Origin: Bacteroidales bacterium
GTDB lineage: Bacteria > Bacteroidota > Bacteroidia > Bacteroidales > UBA932
Assembly: GCA_024401745.1 (NCBI GenBank)
Contig: JAKSKK010000017.1
Location: 1 to 41,969, forward strand
Reading direction: 5' to 3'
DNA length: 41,969 nucleotides
Both the position numbers and the translations under genes were made by a program. Positions 1 to 8,626 of this stretch are shown here, piece after piece. The notes beneath the pieces are model-generated. The model was not told the DNA's origin, ran no database searches, and was given only the letters and a program-made list of their open reading frames with translations. The first letter of the stretch is position 1, and every line of letters begins with the position of its first letter.

Positions 1-247
1 CCTTGCTCCCTGGATCGACAGTCCAGCGGGTAACGCCGTCAGAATATACGTCAATGCCGTTCCCGCTCGCTTTGAAGCAGGGAATCTGCACCGTGATGGT
101 TCCGTTGCAATGCACTTTCTGCATCACGAAGCTGTAATTCACCCTGACCCTTGAGACATCGAGCTTCTCCCGGATGCTGTCAAGGTCCTGCGCCCCCGCC
201 GCGAGGCAGAGGAACGCGAACACGCAGATAATTGCAGACTTTTTCAT
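1..247 (-). CDS. LolA-like outer-membrane lipoprotein carrier protein (N-terminal part, cut by window edge)
   Basis: Only the first 82 codons are inside the window. The product starts with a clear signal peptide (MKKSAIICVFAFLCLAAGAQ), so it is exported to the periplasm. The mature part includes FKASGNGIDVYSDGVTRWTV, which fits LolA-like chaperones of Bacteroidota (a bent beta-sheet that carries lipoproteins to the outer membrane; 'YSDGxTxW' is typical). The ATG overlaps the ftsK stop as ATGA, so it is probably translated by coupling from ftsK mRNA, and ftsK-lolA adjacency is common in this phylum. The C-terminal half cannot be judged. Confidence 0.75.
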   Translation of the reverse strand, partial: MKKSAIICVFAFLCLAAGAQDLDSIREKLDVSRVRVNYSFVMQKVHCNGTITVQIPCFKASGNGIDVYSDGVTRWTVDPGSK

Positions 248-2646
248 CTTCCGTAAGTTTCAAGGACAGCTTCCAGGCTGTCGAGGTCTCCGATGAGCAC
301 CTGGCGGGGCTTGCTGCCCTCCTGAGGTCCGACTATGCCCGCAGCCTCAAGCTGATCCATTACACGTCCTGCTTTTGCATAACCCATGCCTAACTTTCTC
401 TGAAGGTCGGAAGTCGAGCCGCGCTGGGTGGTGACAACCATCCTTGCAGCCTCTGCAAAGCGCTCGTCGAGGCTCTTGACATCAAGGCTGCCACCTGAGC
501 TCTCGCCGCCTTCAGCGGCAGGATCGGCGGGTGAAGGAAGGTAATATGGCGTGTTGTAGCTCTTGCCCCATCCCTTCTGGTCGCCGATGAATTCGGTGAT
601 GGAATCGATCTCCTCGGAGCTGATGTAGCCGCACTGGATGCGCTCGGTATCGATTCCGGCGCTGAAGAGCATGTCGCCCTTTCCTATGAGCTTCTCGGCA
701 CCGGGAGCGTCAAGGATGGTCATTGAGTCTATCCTGGAGGCAACTCGGAATGCTATGCGCATAGGGAAGTTGCTCTTGATGATACCGGAGATGACGTCGA
801 CTGAAGGTCGCTGGGTTGCAAGTATGACATGCAGACCTGCTGCACGTCCCTTCTGTGCCAGACGTATGATGGAGTTGGTTATGCTGCGGCTTGCGGCGCG
901 TGCGTCAGGCGATGCGCCGGTAGTCATCGTGAGGTCGGCATACTCATCGACAACGACAACGAGATAAGGCAGGAACCTGTGGCCGTTGTTGGGGTTCAGC
1001 TTGCGCTCCTTGTACCTTGCGTTGTAGTTCTTGATGTTGTTCGCACCGGCCTTGGCCAGGAGCTCGTAGCGCTCGTCCATCTCTATGCAGAGAGAGCGGA
1101 GTATCTTCTCGGCATCCTTCGGCTTCTTCACGATTGCATTCTCAGCCTCCTCATCCTCGTCGGCTGCGTCAGGCAGGACTGCGAGATAGTGATGCAGCAG
1201 CTGTGCATACGCGCTGAATTCCACCATCTTGGGGTCAATGAACACGAACCTGAGCTCAGAAGGATGGCGGCTGTACAGCAGGGAGTTGATTATGACGTTG
1301 AGTCCCACGGACTTACCCTGCTTGGTGGCACCGGCCACGAGGAGGTGGGGTGCGTCAGACAGGTCGAAGACCTTCACCTTCTGCTGGATGGTGTATCCTA
1401 TGGCCACGGGAAGCTCATACTTGCTCTCGCGGAAGGCGTCGTCGTTCAGCAGGGCCTTGAGGGGCACGATGCTCGAGCGGTCGTTGGCCACCTCGATGCC
1501 GACTGAGTCGGACAGGGTTATGACTCGCACACCCTTGGCATTGAGGCTCACGGCTATGTCCTCCTGGAGGCGCTTGATCTGGGCGATCTGCACGCCGGGA
1601 GCGGGATAGACCTTGTAGAGGGTGACGGTGGGGCCCATGACGGCCTTCACGTCGACCACCTGTATCTTGTAGTTGGCAAGGGTCGCACGTATCTTGTTGT
1701 TGTTGCGGGCGAGCTCCTCGTTCGAAACCTCGACCCTCGATGATGAATAGGCCTCGAGGAGGTCGATCGAAGGGAACTTGTACTTGGGAAGTCCGTCGGG
1801 CGGGTCAAGCCTGTTGTCGATGGGCTTGAGCTCCTTGGTGACGTCCTGATCCAGGGTGTCGTCTGTGATGACCTCGAAGCTGCCGTCAGCCACGGTTTCC
1901 TGAGGTGCAGGGACCGCCGGCTTTGCAGGTTCGGGCTTGGGCCTGGCCACCACGGGCTCAGGCTTTGCCACGGGCTCTTCCTTTACGGGAGCCGCAGGCT
2001 TGAACACAGGTGCCGGCTTGACGACCGGCTCGGGCTTCTTTGCTATGTCGGCAACCACGTCGGAAAGGTCGCCGTCAGATGAGCCGAGTCCTGAGAACCA
2101 GCGTGTAAAGCGCTTTGACGAGAAGAACAGCCATGCGGCAAGGAGAATGAGAACCAGGAGCCCGGTGACCACCGCACCAAGCAGGTTGTTGCTCCAGGAG
2201 ATGATTCCGGCACCCAGCCTGCCTCCGAGGCCTCCGCCGAAGATATAGTCGAGACCGATGATCTTTCCTATGAATGCAAGCAGCAGGGAAGCCACGAATG
2301 CGCCAGTGAGTGCGATCAGGGTGGTCTTTGCAAGAGAATACGGCCACTTGTCGGCGATGAGCCTTGCGCTGACTGCGGCAAGGATCAACGGAAGCGCGAG
2401 GCTTCCAAGGCCGAAGAGACTGCACACCAGGAAATGACCGGTGCGGCAGCCCAGCCTGCCTGCGGCGTTTGCCGCCGGGTCAAGGCCTGCGGCATCGCCA
2501 AGGATGCTCATGTCCTGACGCCAGTGGAAAAGGTATGACACTATCGCAATGAGGATGAAGAGTGTAAGCGCGGCAAAGCAGAGCCCGGCTATGCGGACCG
2601 CTGCGCGCCTCTCGTTCTCATCCCATGAATCCCAGATCTTTCTCAT
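244..2646 (-). CDS. ftsK: DNA translocase FtsK/SpoIIIE
   Basis: 800 residues. Septal DNA pump that clears and orients chromosome termini at division. Visible order: four membrane helices (about 15-40, 72-96, 108-130, 153-176), a Pro/Lys/Ala/Glu-rich linker (about 203-250), then the motor with Walker A GATKQGKSVG (439-448; most relatives have G instead of K in the fourth position) and Walker B VVVVDEYADL (about 560). The C-terminal winged-helix gamma domain (about 735-800) carries RKLGMGYAKAGRVMDQLE, which reads the polar KOPS-type sequence. An acidic insert (DEDEEAEN) lies in the motor. The start overlaps the upstream DUF4290 stop and the stop overlaps the LolA-like start, both as ATGA. Confidence 0.97.
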   Translation of the reverse strand: MRKIWDSWDENERRAAVRIAGLCFAALTLFILIAIVSYLFHWRQDMSILGDAAGLDPAANAAGRLGCRTGHFLVCSLFGLGSLALPLILAAVSARLIADKWPYSLAKTTLIALTGAFVASLLLAFIGKIIGLDYIFGGGLGGRLGAGIISWSNNLLGAVVTGLLVLILLAAWLFFSSKRFTRWFSGLGSSDGDLSDVVADIAKKPEPVVKPAPVFKPAAPVKEEPVAKPEPVVARPKPEPAKPAVPAPQETVADGSFEVITDDTLDQDVTKELKPIDNRLDPPDGLPKYKFPSIDLLEAYSSSRVEVSNEELARNNNKIRATLANYKIQVVDVKAVMGPTVTLYKVYPAPGVQIAQIKRLQEDIAVSLNAKGVRVITLSDSVGIEVANDRSSIVPLKALLNDDAFRESKYELPVAIGYTIQQKVKVFDLSDAPHLLVAGATKQGKSVGLNVIINSLLYSRHPSELRFVFIDPKMVEFSAYAQLLHHYLAVLPDAADEDEEAENAIVKKPKDAEKILRSLCIEMDERYELLAKAGANNIKNYNARYKERKLNPNNGHRFLPYLVVVVDEYADLTMTTGASPDARAASRSITNSIIRLAQKGRAAGLHVILATQRPSVDVISGIIKSNFPMRIAFRVASRIDSMTILDAPGAEKLIGKGDMLFSAGIDTERIQCGYISSEEIDSITEFIGDQKGWGKSYNTPYYLPSPADPAAEGGESSGGSLDVKSLDERFAEAARMVVTTQRGSTSDLQRKLGMGYAKAGRVMDQLEAAGIVGPQEGSKPRQVLIGDLDSLEAVLETYGR

Positions 2647-3323
2647 TTCTTCTTGTTTCCTCCCTTACCTCTGTTGTTCTTGTGGCCGCGGTTTCTCTGT
2701 CCGCCGCCCTGGCCTACGTTGATGCCCATCCCGGGGCGAGAAAACGTCGCCTCTGATGATATCTTGCTGAGGCTTATTCCCTCAGGAACCTTCAGCCTGT
2801 ATTCCGACAGCTTCTCGATGTCGGAGAATATCGTCTCGTCAGCCACATTGTCCTTGTTCCAGATAAGGTACTGCTGACGCATGTAGATTGCAAGGGAGCG
2901 TATCATCTCGGTCTTGACCTCACCGTCAGGCTGCTCGCAGAGAAGGTCGATTATCTTCTCTATGTTGCGGCCGTAGTGCGTAGCCCTGATCTTCGTGCCC
3001 TTCATGGGAATCTGCACGGGCTTGGTCTCGAACTCCTCAGCCACGGGGCAGGGATAAGGAGAGTCGATGTCCAGGTCGTAGCCTGCGATCATATACAGGT
3101 GGTCCCAGAGCTTCTGTTCGAAATTCTCCTGGCCATGCACCTGCGGGTTGAGCAGTTCCATGGTCTTCACCACAGCACGGGCCTGCTCACTGCGCTTCTC
3201 CTTGTCCTCGATGGCCTTCAGCTGCTCAACCATCTTGAGCACGTTGCGGCCATATTCGGGCATAAGCAGCTTTTCTCTCTGAGTGTTGTAATCCAGACCC
3301 TGGATGATATCTGTCCCTTCCAT
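2643..3323 (-). CDS. DUF4290 domain-containing protein
   Basis: 226 residues from the ATG at 3323. An in-frame start further upstream would lie across the TAnnTTTG promoter at 3348-3355, and family members begin near GLDYNTQREKLLMPEYGRN. Soluble, mostly helical protein found almost only in Bacteroidota; no enzymatic function is known. Conserved blocks seen: MPEYGRN, HLYMIAGYDLDIDSPYP and IRSLAIYMRQQYLIWNKD. The last 35 residues are rich in Gly, Asn, Arg and Lys (GGGQRNRGHKNNRGKGGNKK), a nucleic-acid-binding-like tail. It is the first gene of the DUF4290-ftsK-lolA unit. Confidence 0.85.
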   Translation of the reverse strand: MEGTDIIQGLDYNTQREKLLMPEYGRNVLKMVEQLKAIEDKEKRSEQARAVVKTMELLNPQVHGQENFEQKLWDHLYMIAGYDLDIDSPYPCPVAEEFETKPVQIPMKGTKIRATHYGRNIEKIIDLLCEQPDGEVKTEMIRSLAIYMRQQYLIWNKDNVADETIFSDIEKLSEYRLKVPEGISLSKISSEATFSRPGMGINVGQGGGQRNRGHKNNRGKGGNKKK

Positions 3324-3347
3324 ATTCTTTACTTTTAGTTTAACAGG

Positions 3348-3355
3348 CAAATATA
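3348..3355 (-). promoter_or_regulatory. Bacteroidota -7 box for the DUF4290-ftsK operon
   Basis: TATATTTG on the minus strand matches TAnnTTTG and sits 24 bases before the ATG at 3323, giving a leader of roughly 18 bases. No convincing -33 TTTG is seen at the expected spacing. It is divergent from the box at 3378-3385. Confidence 0.65.
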
Positions 3356-3377
3356 ACGAATTCAACTGAATTATCAT

Positions 3378-3385
3378 TATCTTTG
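3378..3385 (+). promoter_or_regulatory. Bacteroidota -7 box for the kinase-peptidase-ABC operon
   Basis: TATCTTTG matches TAnnTTTG. Transcription should start near 3391, leaving about 15 bases before the ATG at 3407. This rules out the in-frame TTG at 3383 as the start codon. The -33 element is weak. Confidence 0.65.
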
Positions 3386-3406
3386 TACGTTCAAGAAACC
3401 ATCAGA

Positions 3407-4288
3407 ATGACAAAGTCCTACAAAGTAGCAGAGCATATTTTCAACCTCACCCTCCCCGAAGGCAGCGTCCTCTGGGAGCATCTCGGCCAGTACGAGCCCT
3501 TCCTTCAGGAAGAGGTCTGCACGGCTCCCCTCTTCAGCCTGGAAGTGGGCGCCCAGCTGCCTGAGGGCGAACTTACTCCCGTCCTTCTTCCGGAGGCTGA
3601 AGACGGCGAGACAGTCATAAAGCTCTATCATATCGGCGAGGACTGGTGGTTCGAAGCAAGCCCCGACCATCGCATCCCCACGGTCGCCAAGACCTGGGCC
3701 AGCAAGGATTTCAGGCAGGGAAGGCTCGAAATAGTGAGCAGGAAGATAAGCAGCGCGGTATTCGGCATCAACAACGCCCTGATGCTCCTCTACGCCTTCA
3801 ACACCGCCACCCTGGGCACCCTTGAGATGCACGCCTCCATGGTCAGCAACAGCGGAAAAGCCTTCCTTTTCATAGCGAAGAGCGGAACAGGCAAGAGCAC
3901 ACACAGCCAACAGTGGCTGAACTACATACCGGGCACCGAGCTTATGAACGATGACAACCCCATAATCAGGGTATGGCCCGACGGCAGAGTGATTGCCTAC
4001 GGCTCCCCCTGGAGCGGGAAGACCCCCTGCTACCGCAACGTGGAGGCTCCCGTCGGAGCCATCGTGCGCATACGCCGCTGCCCCGAGAACAAGATAACCA
4101 GGTTCGGGATACTCGAGGCATACGCTTCGGTATATTCCTCATGCTCAGGGTTCAAGGCCCAGCGCGAAATGGCCGACGGACTGCACGCCAGCCTCGAGGC
4201 CATCGCCACCGGAGTACCCTGCTACGTCCTGGACTGCCGGCCTGACCAGGAAGCCGCTGAAGTCTGCAGCAAGGAGGTCCTGAAATGA
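3407..4288 (+). CDS. HPr-kinase-like P-loop protein of a peptide-modification/export type cassette
   Basis: 293 residues. The C-terminal half resembles the HprK/PEP-carboxykinase fold: LEMHASMV with a candidate catalytic His142, P-loop AKSGTGKST (157-165), LMNDDNP (179-185) and GSPWSGK (199-205). The N-terminal 130 residues are not assignable. It lacks the HPr-kinase N-terminal domain, so it is not canonical HprK. Relatives occur in RiPP gene sets, where such a kinase can phosphorylate a precursor peptide (as in some lasso-peptide clusters). Here it heads an operon with an S24/S26 peptidase (ATGA overlap at 4285) and an ABC exporter, which supports a peptide-processing role. Its substrate is unknown. 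Start chosen from the promoter position. Confidence 0.75.
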   Translation: MTKSYKVAEHIFNLTLPEGSVLWEHLGQYEPFLQEEVCTAPLFSLEVGAQLPEGELTPVLLPEAEDGETVIKLYHIGEDWWFEASPDHRIPTVAKTWASKDFRQGRLEIVSRKISSAVFGINNALMLLYAFNTATLGTLEMHASMVSNSGKAFLFIAKSGTGKSTHSQQWLNYIPGTELMNDDNPIIRVWPDGRVIAYGSPWSGKTPCYRNVEAPVGAIVRIRRCPENKITRFGILEAYASVYSSCSGFKAQREMADGLHASLEAIATGVPCYVLDCRPDQEAAEVCSKEVLK

Positions 4289-4728
4289 AGATGACCCTGC
4301 CGAACAGCATACTTCTGGCAGAAGTGAACCGCATGCTGCAGGAAGGGCATCCCGTGGTCATAATGACCAAGGGGAACAGCATGCTGCCCTTCATACGCGG
4401 AGACAAGGACAACGTGGAGCTCGTGAGGAACGGCAACCCTGCGGTAGACGACCTCGCCCTGTGCGAGATAGCCCCCGGGCACTACGTGCTGCACCGCATA
4501 ATCGGCATAGTGGACGGTGATGTCACCCTCAAGGGCGACGGCAACCTTCAGGGCACCGAACACTGCAGGCTGGAGAACGTGTGCGGAACGGTCACCAACA
4601 TCATCCGCCCCAACGGGAAGAGAATTGCGGTGAACACGGCGAAGTTTCTTCGCAGGAGTCACCTCTGGGCCAAGGTGCCCTATATTGTAAAACGATATGG
4701 TTTAGCTATTTACAGACGTATCGCATGA
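4285..4728 (+). CDS. S24/S26 family (SipW-like Ser/His) peptidase
   Basis: 147 residues. The motif GNSMLP gives the candidate nucleophile Ser32. The position that is Lys in bacterial type I signal peptidases is His here (VLHRIIG, His70), followed by LKGDGN (Asp85). This Ser-His layout is that of SipW/ER-type signal peptidases. No N-terminal membrane anchor is visible; the only candidate membrane contact is a basic, aromatic C-terminal tail (about 125-147). In this position it would be expected to trim a peptide before or during export by the neighbouring ABC protein, but that is inference. It is coupled by ATGA to both the kinase upstream and the transporter downstream. Confidence 0.75.
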   Translation: MKMTLPNSILLAEVNRMLQEGHPVVIMTKGNSMLPFIRGDKDNVELVRNGNPAVDDLALCEIAPGHYVLHRIIGIVDGDVTLKGDGNLQGTEHCRLENVCGTVTNIIRPNGKRIAVNTAKFLRRSHLWAKVPYIVKRYGLAIYRRIA

Positions 4729-6374
4729 AAGATTTCAAGACCTGCCACAGGGGCCTCATGAAGGCCACCAGACCCATGCTCGGGAAGATAGGCGTAAGCT
4801 GCATCCTGGGTGTGCTGACCGTTGCGGCCTCAATGGCATTCGTATGGTCGAGCAAGAGGGTCACCGACATCGCCACCGGAGCAATCCAGCAGGAGCTGAT
4901 GCCAAAGGTATGGGTGCTTCTCGGAGTGATGCTCTTCCAGGTGCTGATATCTACTGCAAGCAGGTACTGGGAAGGATACACCGTCGTCCAGTCTCAGAAC
5001 AGCAGAAGGCAGGAGATATTCGGCAAAGTCATGCGCAGCGTCTGGTCCGGCAAGGAGAAGTTCCACAGCGGCGACACCGTAAACCGTCTCGAGGAGGACG
5101 TCAGGGTCAGCACAGACTTCATCTGCGTGAGCATTCCGGGCATATTCGTGACCGTATTCCAACTGCTCGCAGCATCGGCATACCTCTTCTTCCTCTCCCC
5201 CAGGCTTGCCTGGATTCTGCTTCTCATAATGCCCGTAGCGGTCCTGAGCAGCAAGCTGTTCTTCCGCAAGCTCCGCCAGCTGACAGGAGAAATCCGCAAC
5301 TGCGACGGACAGATCCAGGGCCACATGCAGGAGAACCTGCAGCACAGGGTTCTGGTCAAGACCCTCGGATGCACCGAAGCAGTGCTCGAGAAGCTCGGCG
5401 GAATGCAGAGCACCGTCAAGGACCTTACTGTCACCAGACTCAACTACAATGCCCTTTCGAGGGGATTCATGAGGCTCGGATTCTCCGCCGGTTACGCTCT
5501 TGTATTCCTCTGGGGCGTGTTCGGACTCCAGAAAGGCACTGTGACCTACGGTATGATGGTGGCGTTCCTGCAGCTTGTCGGTCAGGTTCAGAGACCTGTG
5601 GCAGCCATCGCTCTTCAGATTCCTGCATACATCAGGGCCCTCAGCTCAGAGGAGCGCATCATGGACCTCACCGGCCTCGAGCAGGAGGACGAAAGCCCTC
5701 AAATATCGCTTCAGGGAGCCCCCGGAGTGCTTCTCGAGGACGTCAGCTTCAGCTATGAAGGCAGCAGCGAAATGGTGATCTCAGGCCTGAGCTTCGATTT
5801 CAAGCCGGGTTCCACCACAGTCATACTCGGTCCTACCGGTGCCGGAAAGTCCACTCTCATTCGCATGATACTCGCGCTTCTGAAGCCCACGCAAGGACAG
5901 ATCAAGCTGTATTCCGGCAGCGAGAGCATCGTTTCCGACACTCACACCCGCACCAACTTCATGTATGTGCCGCAGGGCAACAGCCTCATGAGCGGCACGA
6001 TCAGGAACAATCTGCTCATGGCAGACCCCAACGCCAGCGAGGAGCAGATGAAGGAGGCCCTGCACCTGGCAGCGGCAGACTTCGTGACTGAACTTCCCGA
6101 CGGTCTCGACACGTCCTGCGCGGAAGTCGGAAACGGCCTGTCAGAGGGTCAGGCACAGAGAATAGCCATAGCCCGCGCACTGCTGCGTCCCGGCGGAGTG
6201 CTGATTCTCGACGAGGCTACCTCGGCTCTGGACGCCGATACCGAAGAGCAGCTGCTCTCCCGCCTCGCCCAGCGCTTCCACGGAGCCAAGACCATAATAT
6301 GCATAACGCACAGGCCCGCAGCCACAAGTTATGCGGATGCGGTCCTGCGTATCGACAAAGCCTCTGATATCTAG
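4725..6374 (+). CDS. ABC transporter, fused membrane and ATP-binding domains (peptide/lipid exporter type)
   Basis: 549 residues from the ATG at 4725, which overlaps the peptidase stop as ATGA. In-frame codons upstream lie inside the peptidase gene. Residues 1-310 form a type IV exporter membrane domain with about six helices. The ATPase domain follows: Walker A GPTGAGKST, Q-loop VPQGN, signature LSEGQ (Gly to Glu from LSGGQ), Walker B GGVLILDEATSALD and an H-loop histidine in ICITHRP. There is no C39 peptidase domain, so any leader cleavage would need a separate protease, consistent with the S24/S26 gene beside it. Its stop shares the palindrome CTAG with the stop of the convergent transglycosylase gene. 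Confidence 0.88.
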   Translation: MKDFKTCHRGLMKATRPMLGKIGVSCILGVLTVAASMAFVWSSKRVTDIATGAIQQELMPKVWVLLGVMLFQVLISTASRYWEGYTVVQSQNSRRQEIFGKVMRSVWSGKEKFHSGDTVNRLEEDVRVSTDFICVSIPGIFVTVFQLLAASAYLFFLSPRLAWILLLIMPVAVLSSKLFFRKLRQLTGEIRNCDGQIQGHMQENLQHRVLVKTLGCTEAVLEKLGGMQSTVKDLTVTRLNYNALSRGFMRLGFSAGYALVFLWGVFGLQKGTVTYGMMVAFLQLVGQVQRPVAAIALQIPAYIRALSSEERIMDLTGLEQEDESPQISLQGAPGVLLEDVSFSYEGSSEMVISGLSFDFKPGSTTVILGPTGAGKSTLIRMILALLKPTQGQIKLYSGSESIVSDTHTRTNFMYVPQGNSLMSGTIRNNLLMADPNASEEQMKEALHLAAADFVTELPDGLDTSCAEVGNGLSEGQAQRIAIARALLRPGGVLILDEATSALDADTEEQLLSRLAQRFHGAKTIICITHRPAATSYADAVLRIDKASDI

Positions 6375-7243
6375 GGGATTATAATCTGGTAGTTCTTTCC
6401 GGCAGGGTTGTCAAGCTTGATATCCCTGAGCCACAGGTTCGCGGCCTTGAGCTTGGCGTAGGTGGTTCCGTACTCTTCAGCGAAATCCACGAGCGACTCG
6501 ATCGAAGTCCCGACGGTGACTACATCCTTCGGTTCCCTGTAGGGATATTTTTCAGAATCGGAAATCCTGAAGCCGAAGTCTGCGGGCGACTCGAACATCA
6601 TCTTCACGGCAAGCAGGCGATACATGTATCGGGCTGTCTCCTCCGGCGTCCACAGGTCCAGGCCGCAGCTCTGGTGCTGCTGCTCTATGCGCTTGGCTAT
6701 GCCGCCCTGGCCGGCGTTGTAGCTGGCGGCCACGGTCATCCAGTCGCCGAACTTGGCGTATGCCTTCTTCAGGAACTTGCATGCCGCAATGGTCTCCTTC
6801 TCGATGTTGTAGCGTTCATCGACACCTTCCCTGATCTCAAGGCCGTATTCCTTCGCAGTGGCCTTGGTGAACTGCCAGAGGCCGGCGGCTCCGGCTGTCG
6901 AAAGTGCCTTGGGGTCGAGGTTGCTCTCGATCACCATGAGATACTTGAGGTCGTCGGGAATGCCATACTGCCTGAGGATAGGCTCCACTATGGGGAAATA
7001 TTTGGGCGCGCGCTTGAGCATGAGCGAGGATGTGGAATGCATGTACGTGAAGGTCATGAGCTCACGGTCCATGCGCTCGTAGCGGTCAGGATCGGTAAGA
7101 TCGACCTTCTGCCCAGCGAAGACTGCCTTCGTCGGGACTGCAGGTGCCTTGGGATGGAACTCAGGCTCCTCATACACATTCTGCGCCGATGCGCATACAC
7201 AGGCTGCAAGCAGCGCTGCCAGAACTATTGCAATTTTCTTCAT
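6371..7243 (-). CDS. Lytic transglycosylase (SLT/MltD-like) with C-terminal LysM-like repeat
   Basis: 290 residues. Secreted murein-cleaving enzyme that forms 1,6-anhydro-muramyl ends. A signal peptide (about 1-20) is followed by a family-1 SLT domain: catalytic Glu106 in VIESNLDP, then GAAGLWQF (118-125) and SYNAGQGGI (174-182). The last 50 residues (VVTVGTSIESLVDFAEEYGT to NYQIIIP) have the pattern of one degenerate LysM peptidoglycan-binding unit; E. coli MltD has more. It is the third gene of the alr-peptidase-transglycosylase unit, 9 bases after the peptidase stop. Its own stop overlaps that of the convergent ABC gene and no terminator lies between them. Confidence 0.9.
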   Translation of the reverse strand: MKKIAIVLAALLAACVCASAQNVYEEPEFHPKAPAVPTKAVFAGQKVDLTDPDRYERMDRELMTFTYMHSTSSLMLKRAPKYFPIVEPILRQYGIPDDLKYLMVIESNLDPKALSTAGAAGLWQFTKATAKEYGLEIREGVDERYNIEKETIAACKFLKKAYAKFGDWMTVAASYNAGQGGIAKRIEQQHQSCGLDLWTPEETARYMYRLLAVKMMFESPADFGFRISDSEKYPYREPKDVVTVGTSIESLVDFAEEYGTTYAKLKAANLWLRDIKLDNPAGKNYQIIIP

Positions 7244-7252
7244 AAAAGACTG

Positions 7253-8620
7253 CTATTCTTCTCCAAGAAACATAGGGTCCCATGCGGGGAGCTTGATGGG
7301 GGTCTGCTGGAGCATCTGCATCACGTCAGCAGGCACGAAGCGCTTCTCGACCACAAGGCGGAACATGTATTCATTGAACCATTCGTCGGTCATGATTATG
7401 TTGCCCTTGTAGCCTGACTTCTCGCCCCAGCTGTTCTCGACCATCCACTTCACGGGCTCGCCGTCCTTGAGGTCGACGGCGATGAGAGTCATGGCGTGCG
7501 AAGATCCGCTGGCATGAGTCATGACGCGCTGCCTCTTGTCCATGGTGAAGTCAACGCCCAGCAATGAGTCGTAATCGAAGTTGGCAAGGTCAGCCACGCC
7601 CTTGTCCCTGTTCAGGAACTTGCTAACGTCGCATGAGAAGTACATTGCTGTATTGGCCTTGATGGAAGCGATCGCCATCTCCTTGATGCGCTCTATGGGA
7701 AGGTTGACATACAGCCAGTTGTCGCCGTCATAGACATGGCGGTCGTACTCGATCTCATATACCTTTCCGTACTCGCGCGAAGGGTCGTTCATGAGCATCA
7801 CATAGTTGTGCTCGAGGTCATAGCCGAGGAGCTCCTGATAGAATTCTACAGGAGTGTATGTCTTGCCTTTCCATTCGAATTCAGTCGGGGGCACGCCAAG
7901 GCAGATGGCAAGCACGTGATAGACCTCGGCAAGCATCTGGGTCTTAACCTTCTGCAGGAACTCAGGAAGAGCCTTTGCCTTCACACCTACGGGAGTCTCG
8001 CGAAGCTTGAGGCCGTCCTGACGAAGCAGGTTCTTCAGATGGGTCGACATCTGTGAAGTGCTGTTGGCCACGAAGGTCTCGGGCATCGCAGAAGCGGGAA
8101 CGACTCCGTACTTTGTCACAAGATTGGCCACGCCGGTGAAGGTGCCGCCGTCGCTGATGGGATGCGAGAAGAGCCAGTCGACCTCACGGTCGTCGATAGG
8201 CTTGTCGCGAGTGTCGATAACGGCCTGGAGGAAGAGGTTCGCCTTCTCGAGCTGGTCCCAGAAGAAGCAGTAGTTCTGCGAGAACTGGAAATCGCCCAGG
8301 TCGTACTTGTCGATTGCTGCGGCGCGGAGCACGTTCAGGCCCGTGAAAAGCCAGCAGCGTCCGCTGGACTTCTGGTCGGTGATACCCTTGGTCTTCACGC
8401 GGTCCGAGAACTCGGTATCTATCATGGCAGCGTTCTCGGCATTGGCCGAGAGCACGTTGATGGCAGTGGTGTTGATGGCATTGCGTATGGCCTTGTCGGC
8501 AGCCGTGCCCTCGTATCCTTTCTGGATCTCGGTGAGCATCTCGGGAGTGATTCCTCCATTGGTCTGGGCAGCCATACTTACTGATGCAAGTACGGCGAAG
8601 AGCATTGCTATCTTCTTCAT
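7253..8620 (-). CDS. Secreted bleomycin-hydrolase-type aminopeptidase C (family C1B)
   Basis: 455 residues. Papain-fold cysteine aminopeptidase. A signal peptide (MKKIAMLFAVLASVSMAAQ) is present, unlike cytoplasmic PepC, so it should work in the periplasm or outside the cell. The triad is visible: Cys89 in SSGRCWLF, His375 in SGSSHAMTL and Asn396 in MVENSWGE. The length fits the family. It starts 6 bases after the alr stop and probably shares its transcript. Bacteroidota often carry this secreted C1B form; natural substrates are likely peptides, and the bleomycin-hydrolase name is historical. Confidence 0.92.
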   Translation of the reverse strand: MKKIAMLFAVLASVSMAAQTNGGITPEMLTEIQKGYEGTAADKAIRNAINTTAINVLSANAENAAMIDTEFSDRVKTKGITDQKSSGRCWLFTGLNVLRAAAIDKYDLGDFQFSQNYCFFWDQLEKANLFLQAVIDTRDKPIDDREVDWLFSHPISDGGTFTGVANLVTKYGVVPASAMPETFVANSTSQMSTHLKNLLRQDGLKLRETPVGVKAKALPEFLQKVKTQMLAEVYHVLAICLGVPPTEFEWKGKTYTPVEFYQELLGYDLEHNYVMLMNDPSREYGKVYEIEYDRHVYDGDNWLYVNLPIERIKEMAIASIKANTAMYFSCDVSKFLNRDKGVADLANFDYDSLLGVDFTMDKRQRVMTHASGSSHAMTLIAVDLKDGEPVKWMVENSWGEKSGYKGNIIMTDEWFNEYMFRLVVEKRFVPADVMQMLQQTPIKLPAWDPMFLGEE

Positions 8621-8626
8621 ATCTAG

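Noticed and set aside
829-1506. 225-codon plus-strand frame opposite ftsK
   Set aside because: Shadow of the FtsK motor domain; composition is that of reverse-strand coding DNA.
3407-4288. Canonical HPr kinase/phosphorylase
   Set aside because: Only the P-loop kinase half is similar; the N-terminal HprK domain and the PTS context are absent.
4581-4724. 48-codon N-terminal extension of the ABC transporter
   Set aside because: It lies wholly inside the peptidase gene in another frame, and the ATGA overlap at 4725 gives a natural start.
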